Below, in pieces: positions 54,248-62,944 of a DNA stretch of 64,000 nucleotides (positions are counted from its first letter, which is position 1; each line of letters starts with the position of its first letter). Source of the DNA: Salinibacter pepae (GTDB lineage: Bacteria > Bacteroidota > Rhodothermia > Rhodothermales > Salinibacteraceae). A program made the position numbers and the translations under genes. Below the pieces are notes generated by a model. That model saw only the letters and a program-made list of their open reading frames with translations, was not told the DNA's origin and ran no database searches. The DNA lies in contig NZ_CAMTTE010000001.1 of NCBI RefSeq assembly GCF_947077775.1, positions 2,260,501-2,324,500 on the forward strand, written 5' to 3'.

Positions 54248-54844
54248 ATGACCCGGATTGCACTGATTTTTCTGGGGGCGTTTGCGGCAATCGCGATGAG
54301 CTTTACGGCCCTCACGCTGCTGCCGCGCCTGCAGCTCTCAACGGTCGAGCCCACACCGGGCACCACCGACTACACCTACTCCGAGCAGCTGGGGCGCGAC
54401 GTCTACAAGCAGGAGGGCTGTATGTACTGCCACAGCCAGCAGGTGCGGCCGGAGGACTTCGGGTCCGACGTGGCCCGCGGATGGGGGCCGCGGGGGTCCC
54501 GCCCCGGCGACTACGTGTACGACGAGACCCATCAACTGGGCACGATGCGGACGGGGCCGGACCTCCACGACATCGCCAGCCGCCAGCCCAGTCGCGACTG
54601 GCACCTGGCTCACCTCTACCAGCCCCGCTCGGTGAGCCCGGGCTCGGTGATGCCGGCGTATCCGTACCTCTTCGAGGTGAAGAAGAAGTCGAGCGTCATG
54701 GCGTCGGAGACGACGGTGCCCATCAGTCCAGAGTACGCGCCGCCGGGCGACAGCGTGGTGGTGGCCACCGAAAGAGCCCTCGCCCTCTACGACTACCTCA
54801 TGACCCTGGAGCTTGAACCCATGGATCGTGAGGCCTCCAACTGA
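54248..54844 (+). CDS. ccoO: cbb3-type cytochrome c oxidase subunit II
   Basis: 198 aa from ATG 54248. N-terminal helix (RIALIFLGAFAAIAMSFTALTLLP), then one c-type haem site EGCMYCHSQQVRPE near residue 58, GPRGSRPGDYVYDETHQLGTMRTGPDL and LYQPRSVSPGSVMPAYPYLFE. The Met in VMPAYP is the second axial ligand. It passes electrons to CcoN. Confidence 0.94.
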   Translation: MTRIALIFLGAFAAIAMSFTALTLLPRLQLSTVEPTPGTTDYTYSEQLGRDVYKQEGCMYCHSQQVRPEDFGSDVARGWGPRGSRPGDYVYDETHQLGTMRTGPDLHDIASRQPSRDWHLAHLYQPRSVSPGSVMPAYPYLFEVKKKSSVMASETTVPISPEYAPPGDSVVVATERALALYDYLMTLELEPMDREASN

Positions 54845-54900
54845 TCCGGCACCGCGACGCCGCGTCGAGCACTCCACTCTTCCCGTCTCCCCCACGCATC

Positions 54901-55680
54901 ATGGCCGACGACCCTTCGTCCCCGCCCGAGCCGGACCCGGAGCAGCGCAGCGACCCCGACCGGTCGCCCGAGCCGATTGACATGCTGCGCCCCCTCTTCC
55001 GCGAGGAGCCCCTGCCGCCGGAAGGGGGAGAGCCCCCGAAGATGTGGCTCTGGATTTTGATCTTCGGCGTCCTGCTCTTCAGTACGTTCTACCTGGGGGC
55101 CTACATGGGCGACTTCAGCCCCGATCCGTGGCTCCAGTCCCCGGAGCCCGTGGCCCAGCGCACCGGGCCGCCCGAGCCGGAGCCGGTGAGCGGCGCGCAG
55201 GTGTACAGCGCCCGCTGCGCGAGCTGTCACCAGTCCAACGGGCAGGGCATCTCGGGGGCATTCCCGACGCTGATCGGGACGCGGTGGGTGGAAAACAAGG
55301 GCCAGGTGATCCGCATCCTGCTCCACGGCCTGCAGGGCGAAATTGAAGTCCAAGGGGCGACCTACAACGGCAACATGCCCGCCTGGGGCTCCACGCTCAG
55401 CGACAAGGAGATCGCCGCGGTCATCACGCACATCCGGCAGTCCTGGGACAACGACTACGGGGAGGTCACCCCCGACGAGGTGGCGTCCGTGCGGGCGGCG
55501 ACCGAGGGACGGTCCGACACGTGGTCGCCCGACGAACTGAAGGCCTCCGAGAATCAGACCGTGCCCGGCGGCAATGACGACACCGCCGCCCGGGGCCCGT
55601 CGGGAGCGGTCGGCCCGGCCCTGTACGACCGTCTCGTCGCGCAGGCGTCGCCGAACCGGATGCCCGCCCCTGCCCGATAG
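54901..55680 (+). CDS. CcoP-like cytochrome c subunit with a single haem
   Basis: 259 aa. An acidic N-terminus, one helix (KMWLWILIFGVLLFSTFYLGAYMGD) and one c-type haem motif ARCASCHQSNGQG near 105, with a Met ligand in NGNMPAWG. Classical CcoP carries two haem domains; only one CxxCH is present here, followed by a long hydrophilic tail of about 85 residues. Place in the cluster (after ccoO, before ccoI) makes it the third subunit. Confidence 0.85.
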   Translation: MADDPSSPPEPDPEQRSDPDRSPEPIDMLRPLFREEPLPPEGGEPPKMWLWILIFGVLLFSTFYLGAYMGDFSPDPWLQSPEPVAQRTGPPEPEPVSGAQVYSARCASCHQSNGQGISGAFPTLIGTRWVENKGQVIRILLHGLQGEIEVQGATYNGNMPAWGSTLSDKEIAAVITHIRQSWDNDYGEVTPDEVASVRAATEGRSDTWSPDELKASENQTVPGGNDDTAARGPSGAVGPALYDRLVAQASPNRMPAPAR

Positions 55681-55725
55681 CGCCTCCCCCTGCTTGCCGT
55701 CCGCCCCTCGCACGCCGATTGTCCC

Positions 55726-57858
55726 ATGCAGCGCTGCGACCACTGCGACATGCCCATCTCCGGGACGGAGGACACCGCCGTCTCCGGCGTGGCCGGCCGC
55801 ACGCACTACTGCTGCTACGGGTGTCGCATGCGGGCCGAGACGCTTGGCGACGAGGAGGCGACCCGTTCCGACGAGCAGCAGACCCTCCTCGTGCGGCTCT
55901 TCGCCGGCGTCCTCATGGCGGGGTTCGTCATGGTCTTCAGCCTGGCGATCAGCTCGGGGTACGGGTTCGGGGCCCTGCGGCGGCTGGAGCACGAGGTGGG
56001 AACGGCCCACTGGGTGCTGCTGCTGGCGGCCGTGCCGGCGCTTCTGCTGCTCGGGCCGCCGCTCCTCCGCTCCGCCTGGGACGACCTGAGAGGAGGAGGG
56101 CTCACCCTGAACGTGCTGTTTACGCTCGGCACCACGAGCGCAGTCGTCGTAAGCGGGGTGAGCTACGCCCGGGGCACCGGCCCCATCTACCTCGAAACGG
56201 CCGTCATGCTGCTGGCGCTCTATACGCTGGGCCGGTACCTCACGGCCCGCGCCAAGGACACCACCACGCGCGTGCTGCGCCGCCTCGTGCAGGTGCCCGA
56301 CACCACGTACGTGCGCCTGGGCCCCGACCCTGGGGAGGTCGTTCCCGACGACCTGCGAGTGGACGACCGGATTCGGGTGCCGGCGGGGGACGTCATCCCG
56401 GTCGACGGAACGGTGGTGGGGGGGCGGAGCTACGTGGACGAGAGCAGCCTGACGGGCGAGTCGCAGCCGGTCGTCAAAGAGGCGGGCGATACGGTGTACG
56501 CCGGCACGACGGCCCAGGACGGGGCCCTCACGGTCGACGCAACGGCGGTGGCGGAGGACCGGCGCCTCGCCCGCGTGGCGCAAATGATGCACCGGGCCCT
56601 GGAGCAGCCCCCGCGCCTCGCCCGCCTCACCGATCGCATTCTCCGGTGGCTCATTCCCGGCGTCGTGGGGCTGGCGCTCGTCGCGTTTGCGGGCTGGTGG
56701 GGGGCGGTCGGGTTCTCAAAGGCGCTCTACGTGGCGCTCAGCGTCGTCCTCATTACCTGCCCCTGTGCCCTCGGGATCGCCATCCCCCTCTCGCTCACCG
56801 TGGCCCTGGAGCAGGCCGGGCGGAAGGGAGTGCTGGTGCGCTCGGGCCGCACGCTGCTGGACCTCGCCCGGGCCACGGCCGTGACGTTCGACAAGACGGG
56901 TACGCTGAGCACACTCACGGCGCCCTCGGTGCGGGTGCTGCGCCCGGAGACGGTTCCTGTGAAGGAAGCTCCGGCGCCGGCGGACGACGCGGTGCTCCGG
57001 CGGGCCGCCGCCGTGGAGCAGGGCACGAACCACGCCCTCGCGACGGCCGTCGTGGAGGCGGCGGGGGACCGGGACCTGTCGCTCCCGGCGGTCGCCGACG
57101 TGACGACCCACCCCGGGGCGGGCGTGGTGGGCCGGGTGCAGGTGAACGGGCGGATGCGTCGGGTGGGCGTGGGCAACGAGCGACTGCTCGATGCGCTGGG
57201 CGTGCCCGGCGCGCCGCGTCTCCACGAGGCGTTTGCCGACGAGGCGGACGCGGGGCGCACCCCGCTCTACGTGGTGGACGAGGCCGCCGTAGTGGGCCTC
57301 CTGAGCATCGAGGAGCGCGTGGCGCCGCACGCTGAGGCCGTAGTGGGGGCCGTCCGGGAGCGATCCGAGGCCGTATCGGTGCTTACGGGCGACCGGCCCG
57401 CGGCGGCGCGGCGGCTGGAGGACCGGCTCGGGGTGCGCGCGGAGGCGGGGCTTGCCCCGGACGAGAAGGTCGACCGGCTCGCGGCCCTTCGAGACACGCA
57501 CGGGCCGGTCGTGATGGTGGGCGACGGGATCAACGACGCGGCCGCGCTGGCCGAGGCGGACGTGGGCATCGCGCTGTCGTCGGGGGCCTCGGTGTCCATG
57601 GAGGCCGCGGACGTGACCCTCTACAACCCCGACCTCCGGCTCGTCCCGTGGCTCCAGCACCTCGGCCGCCGCACCCACCGCGTCATCCAGCAGAATCTGT
57701 GGTGGACGTTCGGCTACAACGCCATCGGCCTCGGCCTCGCCGTTGCGGGCCTGTTGCATCCGATCGCCGCGGTCGTCATTATGACGCTGAGCAGTATTCT
57801 CGTGACGGGCAACGCCTTTCGGCTCCGACGAACAGCCTCCCCGGAGGCACTCCCGTAG
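55726..57858 (+). CDS. ccoI: Copper-translocating P-type ATPase CcoI/FixI
   Basis: 710 aa. The N-terminal Cys-rich domain (CDHCDMPI and THYCCYGCRM) is the metal-binding form found in CcoI rather than a CxxC ferredoxin-like domain. The membrane ion site is ITCPCALGIA (CPC near 346). Cytoplasmic motifs: DESSLTGES, FDKTGTLS (phosphorylated Asp), GTNHALA and GDGINDAAALAEADVGIAL. CcoI supplies copper for cbb3 assembly. 45 bp after the CcoP-like gene. Confidence 0.93.
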   Translation: MQRCDHCDMPISGTEDTAVSGVAGRTHYCCYGCRMRAETLGDEEATRSDEQQTLLVRLFAGVLMAGFVMVFSLAISSGYGFGALRRLEHEVGTAHWVLLLAAVPALLLLGPPLLRSAWDDLRGGGLTLNVLFTLGTTSAVVVSGVSYARGTGPIYLETAVMLLALYTLGRYLTARAKDTTTRVLRRLVQVPDTTYVRLGPDPGEVVPDDLRVDDRIRVPAGDVIPVDGTVVGGRSYVDESSLTGESQPVVKEAGDTVYAGTTAQDGALTVDATAVAEDRRLARVAQMMHRALEQPPRLARLTDRILRWLIPGVVGLALVAFAGWWGAVGFSKALYVALSVVLITCPCALGIAIPLSLTVALEQAGRKGVLVRSGRTLLDLARATAVTFDKTGTLSTLTAPSVRVLRPETVPVKEAPAPADDAVLRRAAAVEQGTNHALATAVVEAAGDRDLSLPAVADVTTHPGAGVVGRVQVNGRMRRVGVGNERLLDALGVPGAPRLHEAFADEADAGRTPLYVVDEAAVVGLLSIEERVAPHAEAVVGAVRERSEAVSVLTGDRPAAARRLEDRLGVRAEAGLAPDEKVDRLAALRDTHGPVVMVGDGINDAAALAEADVGIALSSGASVSMEAADVTLYNPDLRLVPWLQHLGRRTHRVIQQNLWWTFGYNAIGLGLAVAGLLHPIAAVVIMTLSSILVTGNAFRLRRTASPEALP

Positions 57859-57924
57859 AAGAGGGGCCACACCCGTGACCGGAACCATTTCCATCTCCCA
57901 AAAATACAATTACGCGAGCTTGTG

Positions 57925-57938
57925 CTTGTTAATACATG
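57925..57938 (+). promoter_or_regulatory. Candidate operator upstream of the persulfide dioxygenase
   Basis: CTTGTTAATACATG; fits the shared dyad with one difference in the left half. It is in an AT-rich island (57900-57950) of the 352-bp gap between ccoI and the CstB-like gene, 273 bp from that start, so a fairly long leader is implied. Confidence 0.45.
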
Positions 57939-58086
57939 AAATAACATACCGGAAGGCCGACGCGCGGCGTGCCGGCCGCGCGAGTTTTCGGTAGAAATGG
58001 ACCGGGGCCTCGGACACGGCGAGGGAAACCTAGAGTCGAGTGGGATGGGGGACGTGGCCCCTGAGTGGGGCGTGTGGGACGGACGC

Positions 58087-58120
58087 CCCTACGCTTCACG
58101 ACACCCTACGCTTCACAACA
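58087..58120. repeat. 17-bp tandem repeat in the leader of the CstB-like gene
   Basis: CCCTACGCTTCACGACA and CCCTACGCTTCACAACA, adjacent, one base different. Lies in the 352-bp stretch 57859-58210, which has no gene. Confidence 0.65.
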
Positions 58121-58210
58121 CGATGTGCGGAGGGGGGCTCCGCGCGTCGCCCCCTGTCCATTGTTTCATGCCCCCTCTTCTGCCCTTCCGAACCCAACCA
58201 ATTCTCTCCC

Positions 58211-59674
58211 ATGCTATTCCGACAGATCAACGACGCGAAGCTCGCGCAGTACGCGTACCTCATCGGGTGCCAAGAGACCGGCGAGGCGCTTTTGGTGGAC
58301 CCGGAGCGCGACATCGACCGCTACCTCGACCTTGCCGAACGCGAGGGCCTCGAAATTACGGCCGTCACCGAAACCCACATCCACGCCGACTTCTTGTCCG
58401 GTGCCCGCGAGCTGGCCGAGCGGTTCGACACGACGCTTTACCTCTCGGACGAGGGGGACGAGAACTGGAAGTACGAGTGGGCACAGGGGCCGAAACAAAG
58501 CGGCGGGGACTACGACGTGACGTGGCTCTACGACGGCGACACGTTCACGGTTGGCAACATCGAGATTACGGCCCTTCACACGCCGGGCCACACGCCGGAG
58601 CACCTGTCCTTCCTCGTGATGGACCGCGGCGGTGGGGCGGACGAGCCGATGGGCCTTCTGACCGGCGACTTTGTGTTCGTCGGCGACCTCGGGCGGCCGG
58701 ACCTTCTGGAGTCGGCGGCGCAGGTGGAGGGGGCGATGGAGCCGTCGGCGCGCACCCTGTACGCGTCGGTGCAGCGCGTGCTCGAGATGCCGGATCACCT
58801 GCAGGTGTGGCCGGCGCACGGGGCCGGATCGGCCTGCGGCAAGGCCCTCGGCGCGGTGCCGCAGTCCACGCTCGGGTACGAGAAGCAGTTCAACCCGATG
58901 ATCGACGCGGCCCGCGAGGACGAAGATGCGTTCGTCGACGCGATCCTGGCCGACCAGCCGGAGCCGCAGATCTACTTCGCCCGCATGAAGCGGGACAACA
59001 AGGAGGGGATGCCGGTGCTCGGCTCGCTGCCCTCCCCGCGCGAGCTGACGGTGCGCGAACTCAAGGACGCCACCGCGGACGAGGCGCCCCTCATCATCGA
59101 CACGCGGCTCGACCGGTCGGCCTACATGGCCCACCACATTCCCGGCAGCCTCTATGCGCCGATGAACGACACCTTCAACACGGTGGTCGGCTCGCTGGTG
59201 GAGGACGAGACCACCCCCATCGTGCTGATCGCAGACGACGGGGACGTGGAGGAGGCCGTTCGCGACCTGGTGCGCATCGGATACGACAACGTGACGGGCT
59301 TTGCAGAGATCGATACGCTCCAGCGCTACTTCCAGGCGGGCGGCCCGAGCGAGACGATCGACGAGATCACGTTTGCGGACTTCGACGCCGAGCTGCAGGA
59401 CGAGGCGACGGCCGTGCTCGACGTGCGCTACCGCTCGGAGTTCGAGGAGGGACACGTGGAGGGGGCGTTGAACGCGTCCTACACCCGCATGCCGGAGTAC
59501 GAGACGGAGCTGCCCACCGACAAGACGCTGCTCGTGCACTGCGGCAGCGGGGCGCGGGCGGCGGCCGCCTCCTCGTACCTGGCGCGGACGGGGCACTCGG
59601 TGAAGTACGTGAACGACCACTTCGCAAACTACGAGGCCGACGAATCCACGTCCGAGGAGCCGGTGGCGGCATAG
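58211..59674 (+). CDS. CstB-like persulfide dioxygenase / rhodanese fusion
   Basis: 487 aa from ATG 58211. A metallo-beta-lactamase-fold dioxygenase (about 1-245): THIHADFLSG, HTPGHTPEHLSF, TGDFVFVGDLGRPD and WPAHGAGSACG. It is followed by a first rhodanese domain (about 290-375) with no active Cys (IVLIADDGD in its place) and a second rhodanese domain (about 385-475) with a good active loop LLVHCGSGARAAAAS. The MBL + dead rhodanese + active rhodanese order is that of CstB, which turns persulfides into thiosulfate. It would use the product of the sqr gene at 49203. A terminator follows. Confidence 0.9.
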   Translation: MLFRQINDAKLAQYAYLIGCQETGEALLVDPERDIDRYLDLAEREGLEITAVTETHIHADFLSGARELAERFDTTLYLSDEGDENWKYEWAQGPKQSGGDYDVTWLYDGDTFTVGNIEITALHTPGHTPEHLSFLVMDRGGGADEPMGLLTGDFVFVGDLGRPDLLESAAQVEGAMEPSARTLYASVQRVLEMPDHLQVWPAHGAGSACGKALGAVPQSTLGYEKQFNPMIDAAREDEDAFVDAILADQPEPQIYFARMKRDNKEGMPVLGSLPSPRELTVRELKDATADEAPLIIDTRLDRSAYMAHHIPGSLYAPMNDTFNTVVGSLVEDETTPIVLIADDGDVEEAVRDLVRIGYDNVTGFAEIDTLQRYFQAGGPSETIDEITFADFDAELQDEATAVLDVRYRSEFEEGHVEGALNASYTRMPEYETELPTDKTLLVHCGSGARAAAASSYLARTGHSVKYVNDHFANYEADESTSEEPVAA

Positions 59675-59697
59675 GGCCTCCCCTGCCTCCGCGGCGG

Positions 59698-59729
59698 AAA
59701 GGCGTCCGGGGCTGTCCCGGGCGCCTTTT
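59698..59729 (+). terminator. Strong intrinsic terminator after the CstB-like gene
   Basis: Stem AAAGGCGTCCGGG / CCCGGGCGCCTTT (13 bp with one T-G pair), 5-nt loop, ending in TTTT. It begins 24 nt after the stop. Confidence 0.8.
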
Positions 59730-59840
59730 CGGGTTTGGCGGAAACTGGGGATTGCGGGTGGGGGGCACGGCCCACTCTGGGGGCCGTACCCGCCGTTTTC
59801 GTGCCTGAGCCCATGGTGCTCACGTTGGACTTGATTCGGA

Positions 59841-61577
59841 ATGCCGGACCGCATGTCGTTCTTCTCCCGCCTTTTTCCACTTGCCCAGCAACTGACCGAC
59901 TACGGACGCGACCAGCTGCGTGGGGATCTGTCTGCGGGCCTGACGGTGGGGGTCATGCTCATCCCCCAGGGCATGGCGTACGCCCTCATTGCCGGCCTGC
60001 CGCCGATCTACGGGCTGTACGCCTCGCTCGTCCCGCTGGCCGTGTACTCCCTGTTTGGAACCTCACGGCAACTGGCGGTGGGCCCCGTGGCCATGGTGTC
60101 GCTGCTGGTGGCGGCGGCCGTGGGGCCGCTGGCCAACGGAGACCCCGCACTCTACATCGGACTGACCCTGCTGCTGTCGCTCATGGTGGGGGTGCTCCAG
60201 TTCGGGCTCGGCGTGGCTCGCTTCGGCTTTCTGGTCAACTTTCTCTCGCACCCGGTCCTGAGCGGGTTTACCTCGGCCGCGGCGCTCATCATCGGGTTCA
60301 GTCAGCTGAAGCATCTGCTCGGCATCGACCTGCCACGGTCCAATTACATCCACGAGATTCTGTGGGCGGCGGCCGGGCGGGTTGGGCAGATCGATCCGTT
60401 GACGGTACTGCTGGGAGTGGGCAGCATTCTTCTTCTGGTGGGCCTCCGTCAGCTAAACCCTTCCATTCCCGGGGCACTGGTGGCCGTCATGACGACTACA
60501 GGGCTCGTATGGGCCTTCGGGCTGGACGAACACGGTGTCAGCATTGTGGGAAGTGTGCCGGGCGGGCTTCCGGCCCCGTCGCTGCCGCCGCTCGGGATGG
60601 AGAATGTCTGGGCCCTGACGCCGAGTGCCCTTGCAATTGGGCTCGTCGGGTTTATGGAGTCCATCGCGGTGGCCAAGGTGTATGCGGGGCGGCACCGGTA
60701 CGACATCGACGCCAATCAAGAGCTGATTGGTCTCGGCCTGGCCAACATCGCCGGGGCCTTTTTTAGCGCGTACCCCACCACGGGCGGGTTTTCGCGAACG
60801 GCCGTGAACGACGAGGCCGGGGCCCGGACGACCCTCGCGGGGCTCGTCGCTGCGGGCGTCATCGCCCTCACCCTGCTTCTTCTCACTCCCCTCTTCTACT
60901 ACCTGCCAAACGCCGTCCTGGCCGCCATCATCATGGTGGCGGTCTCGGGGCTCATCGAATGGAAAGAGGCCCTGCACCTCTGGGACGTGGATCGGAAGGA
61001 CCTGGGCCTGATGGCCCTTACCTTCGTGGCGACCCTCGCCCTGGGAATTGAAGAGGGCATTCTTGCAGGGGTGATCGTCTCCCTCATCGTGGTGATCTAC
61101 CAGAGTTCGACCCCGCATACAGCCATCATGGGGCGTCTCCCCGGCACCGACACGTACCGCAACCTCAAGCGCAACCCGGAGGCCCTGACGCAAAGCAATG
61201 TGGTGGTGGCACGGATGGACGCCAACCTGTATTTCGCGACTGCGTCCGCGTTTCAGGACCTCGTGCGGCGGATCGACACGCAGGACCCCTCCCTCCAGGC
61301 GGCCGTGGTGGACATGTACCCGGTCAACCGCATCGACTCCACCGGCGTGGGGGCCCTGAAGAAGGTGATCGAAACCTGCCGGCGGCACAATGTCGCCCTC
61401 TACCTGGCCGGCGTGAAGGGACCGGTGAAGGACATGCTCGATGAGGCGGGCGTGACGAGAATGCTGGGGGAGGACCGGTTTTTCTTCGAGGTGTCCGGCG
61501 CGGTGGATGCGGCTGAGGCGGACGTGGAGCCCACGGATTCGGGGGTCGAGAGCCCCCTGCCGGACACGCCTGCCTGA
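59841..61577 (+). CDS. SulP family inorganic anion transporter
   Basis: 578 aa. About 12-14 helices: SAGLTVGVMLIPQGMAYALIAGLPPIYGLYAS (the SulP signature), SHPVLSGFTSAAALIIGFSQ, ANIAGAFFSAYPTTGGFSRTAVN, and a C-terminal STAS domain (about 445-560) with VVDMYPVNRIDSTGVGAL. SulP members carry sulfate, bicarbonate or other anions. Next to the sqr/CstB-like pair it may move sulfate or thiosulfate, but bicarbonate is also possible. Start ATG 59841; the second Met (MSFFSR) is an alternative. Confidence 0.92.
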   Translation: MPDRMSFFSRLFPLAQQLTDYGRDQLRGDLSAGLTVGVMLIPQGMAYALIAGLPPIYGLYASLVPLAVYSLFGTSRQLAVGPVAMVSLLVAAAVGPLANGDPALYIGLTLLLSLMVGVLQFGLGVARFGFLVNFLSHPVLSGFTSAAALIIGFSQLKHLLGIDLPRSNYIHEILWAAAGRVGQIDPLTVLLGVGSILLLVGLRQLNPSIPGALVAVMTTTGLVWAFGLDEHGVSIVGSVPGGLPAPSLPPLGMENVWALTPSALAIGLVGFMESIAVAKVYAGRHRYDIDANQELIGLGLANIAGAFFSAYPTTGGFSRTAVNDEAGARTTLAGLVAAGVIALTLLLLTPLFYYLPNAVLAAIIMVAVSGLIEWKEALHLWDVDRKDLGLMALTFVATLALGIEEGILAGVIVSLIVVIYQSSTPHTAIMGRLPGTDTYRNLKRNPEALTQSNVVVARMDANLYFATASAFQDLVRRIDTQDPSLQAAVVDMYPVNRIDSTGVGALKKVIETCRRHNVALYLAGVKGPVKDMLDEAGVTRMLGEDRFFFEVSGAVDAAEADVEPTDSGVESPLPDTPA

Positions 61578-61650
61578 AGAGCCCCCAACCGTTTTCATTT
61601 GCAAGGCCGACCCTGCTCCGTCTTGTCCCTGCGGTGCGTCGCCGGAGGAG

Positions 61651-61875
61651 ATGCTCTCCGAGCCGACCATTGACACCCGTGCCGACCGGCTCGAGGCGCT
61701 CGCCAGCCCGGTCCGGCTGCGGATGGTGGACCTCATCTACCGCGGCGCCGGCGAGATCTGCGTCTGCGAGTTTATGGACCGCTTCGACCTGAGCCGGTCG
61801 ACGATCCCCCACCCCCTCGAAGTGCTGTAGGAGGCGGGGCTCATCCAGAGCCGACAGGAGGGAACGATGCGGGGG
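61651..61875 (+). pseudogene. ArsR-type regulator disrupted by a nonsense codon
   Basis: From ATG 61651 the protein reads RADRLEALASPVRLRMVDLI, then GEICVCEFMDRFDLSRSTIP (an As/Sb-binding-like CxC helix and the recognition helix) and HPLEVL, then meets TAG at 61828-61830. The frame resumes EAGLIQSRQEGTM, which is where functional ArsR proteins have LREAGLVxSRREG. After that the similarity stops: the C-terminal strand is lost. One base change (CAG or CGG class codon to TAG) plus truncation explains it. The ZIP gene follows 120 bp later. Confidence 0.75.
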
Positions 61876-61996
61876 CGCCGACAACAATCAAATGCGAGAG
61901 GGGCCGCGTGCGACCCGGGCCGGGCCGAGAGGCATCCGCCTGGGGGACGCCGTTGCCCCCCCTCAGCCTTCCACGCTCTTCCATACTCCACTGGCA

Positions 61997-62746
61997 ATGG
62001 TTGTCGAAACCAGCGTCTGGGTCGTTCTCTTCGGCGCCACCATTACGGCCGTCGCCACCGGCCTGGGCGCGGTGCCCTTCCTGTTCGTGCGGGACGTGGG
62101 CGACTGGTGGCTCGGCGTGTTCAACGCCGCCGCGGGCGGGCTCATGCTGGCGGCCAGTCACAGCCTCATCGCTGAGGGATCTGTGCTGAGCACGGGCCGC
62201 ACCCTGGTCGGCATTCTGGTCGGTCTGGTCCTCATCCTGGGGGCCAACACCTTTATCAGCCGGGGCGACGACCGCGACGTGGCCGAGCTTGCGGGGGCCG
62301 ACGCCCGGAAGGCGCTGCTCATCCTGGGGATCATGACGGCGCACTCGTTTGCCGAAGGGGTGGGGGTGGGCGTCTCCTACGGGGGCGGCGACGAGCTGGG
62401 GGCGTTCATTACCGCGGCCATCGCCGTTCACAACATTCCGGAGGGCCTGGCCATCAGCCTGGTGCTCGTGCCGCGCGGCACGCCCCTCTGGAAGGCGGCC
62501 GGGTGGAGCATCTTTACGAGCCTGCCGCAGCCCCTCATGGCGGTCCCCGCCTTTCTGTTCGTGCTCGTCTTCGAGCCGTTTTTGCCGGTTGGCTTCGGGC
62601 TGGCGGCCGGCGCGATGATCTGGATGGTCTTCGCGGAGCTCATCCCGGATGCGCTGGAGGATGTGCCCGGGCCTACCGCGGGGGCGGCCGCCACGCTGGC
62701 GTTCGCCGCCCTCTTCGCATTCCAGCATTTCGCGCTGCACGTGTAG
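61997..62746 (+). CDS. ZIP family metal transporter
   Basis: 249 aa from ATG 61997. Eight helices; ZIP metal-site helices IV and V are seen as GIMTAHSFAEGVGVGVSYGG and AIAVHNIPEGLAISLVL, with His, Glu and His-Asn-x-x-Glu ligands. Helix VII carries WMVFAELIPDALED. It probably imports Zn2+, Fe2+ or Mn2+. It lies just downstream of a dead arsR-type regulator. Confidence 0.9.
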   Translation: MVVETSVWVVLFGATITAVATGLGAVPFLFVRDVGDWWLGVFNAAAGGLMLAASHSLIAEGSVLSTGRTLVGILVGLVLILGANTFISRGDDRDVAELAGADARKALLILGIMTAHSFAEGVGVGVSYGGGDELGAFITAAIAVHNIPEGLAISLVLVPRGTPLWKAAGWSIFTSLPQPLMAVPAFLFVLVFEPFLPVGFGLAAGAMIWMVFAELIPDALEDVPGPTAGAAATLAFAALFAFQHFALHV

Positions 62747-62833
62747 GGCGGATCGCAGCCGTCCGCCGCCCCGCCACGATCGGGCAGACGCGCCAACGTA
62801 GGCTTCACACGGCCCGGCCGCCCATAAGAAACA

Positions 62834-62847
62834 CATGTAAATACAAG
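62834..62847 (+). promoter_or_regulatory. Candidate operator upstream of dps
   Basis: CATGTAAATACAAG, the best fit to the dyad CWTGTANNTACAWG (all positions). Located 97 bp upstream of the dps start. Confidence 0.55.
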
Positions 62848-62944
62848 TAGTTGCAGAAAGTGCACGACACCGAAGGGGCCCACAGGCCTCCGACGACGGC
62901 TGGTTCGCGGTATTCTCGCCACAAAACCCGACCCCCTGACCCTT

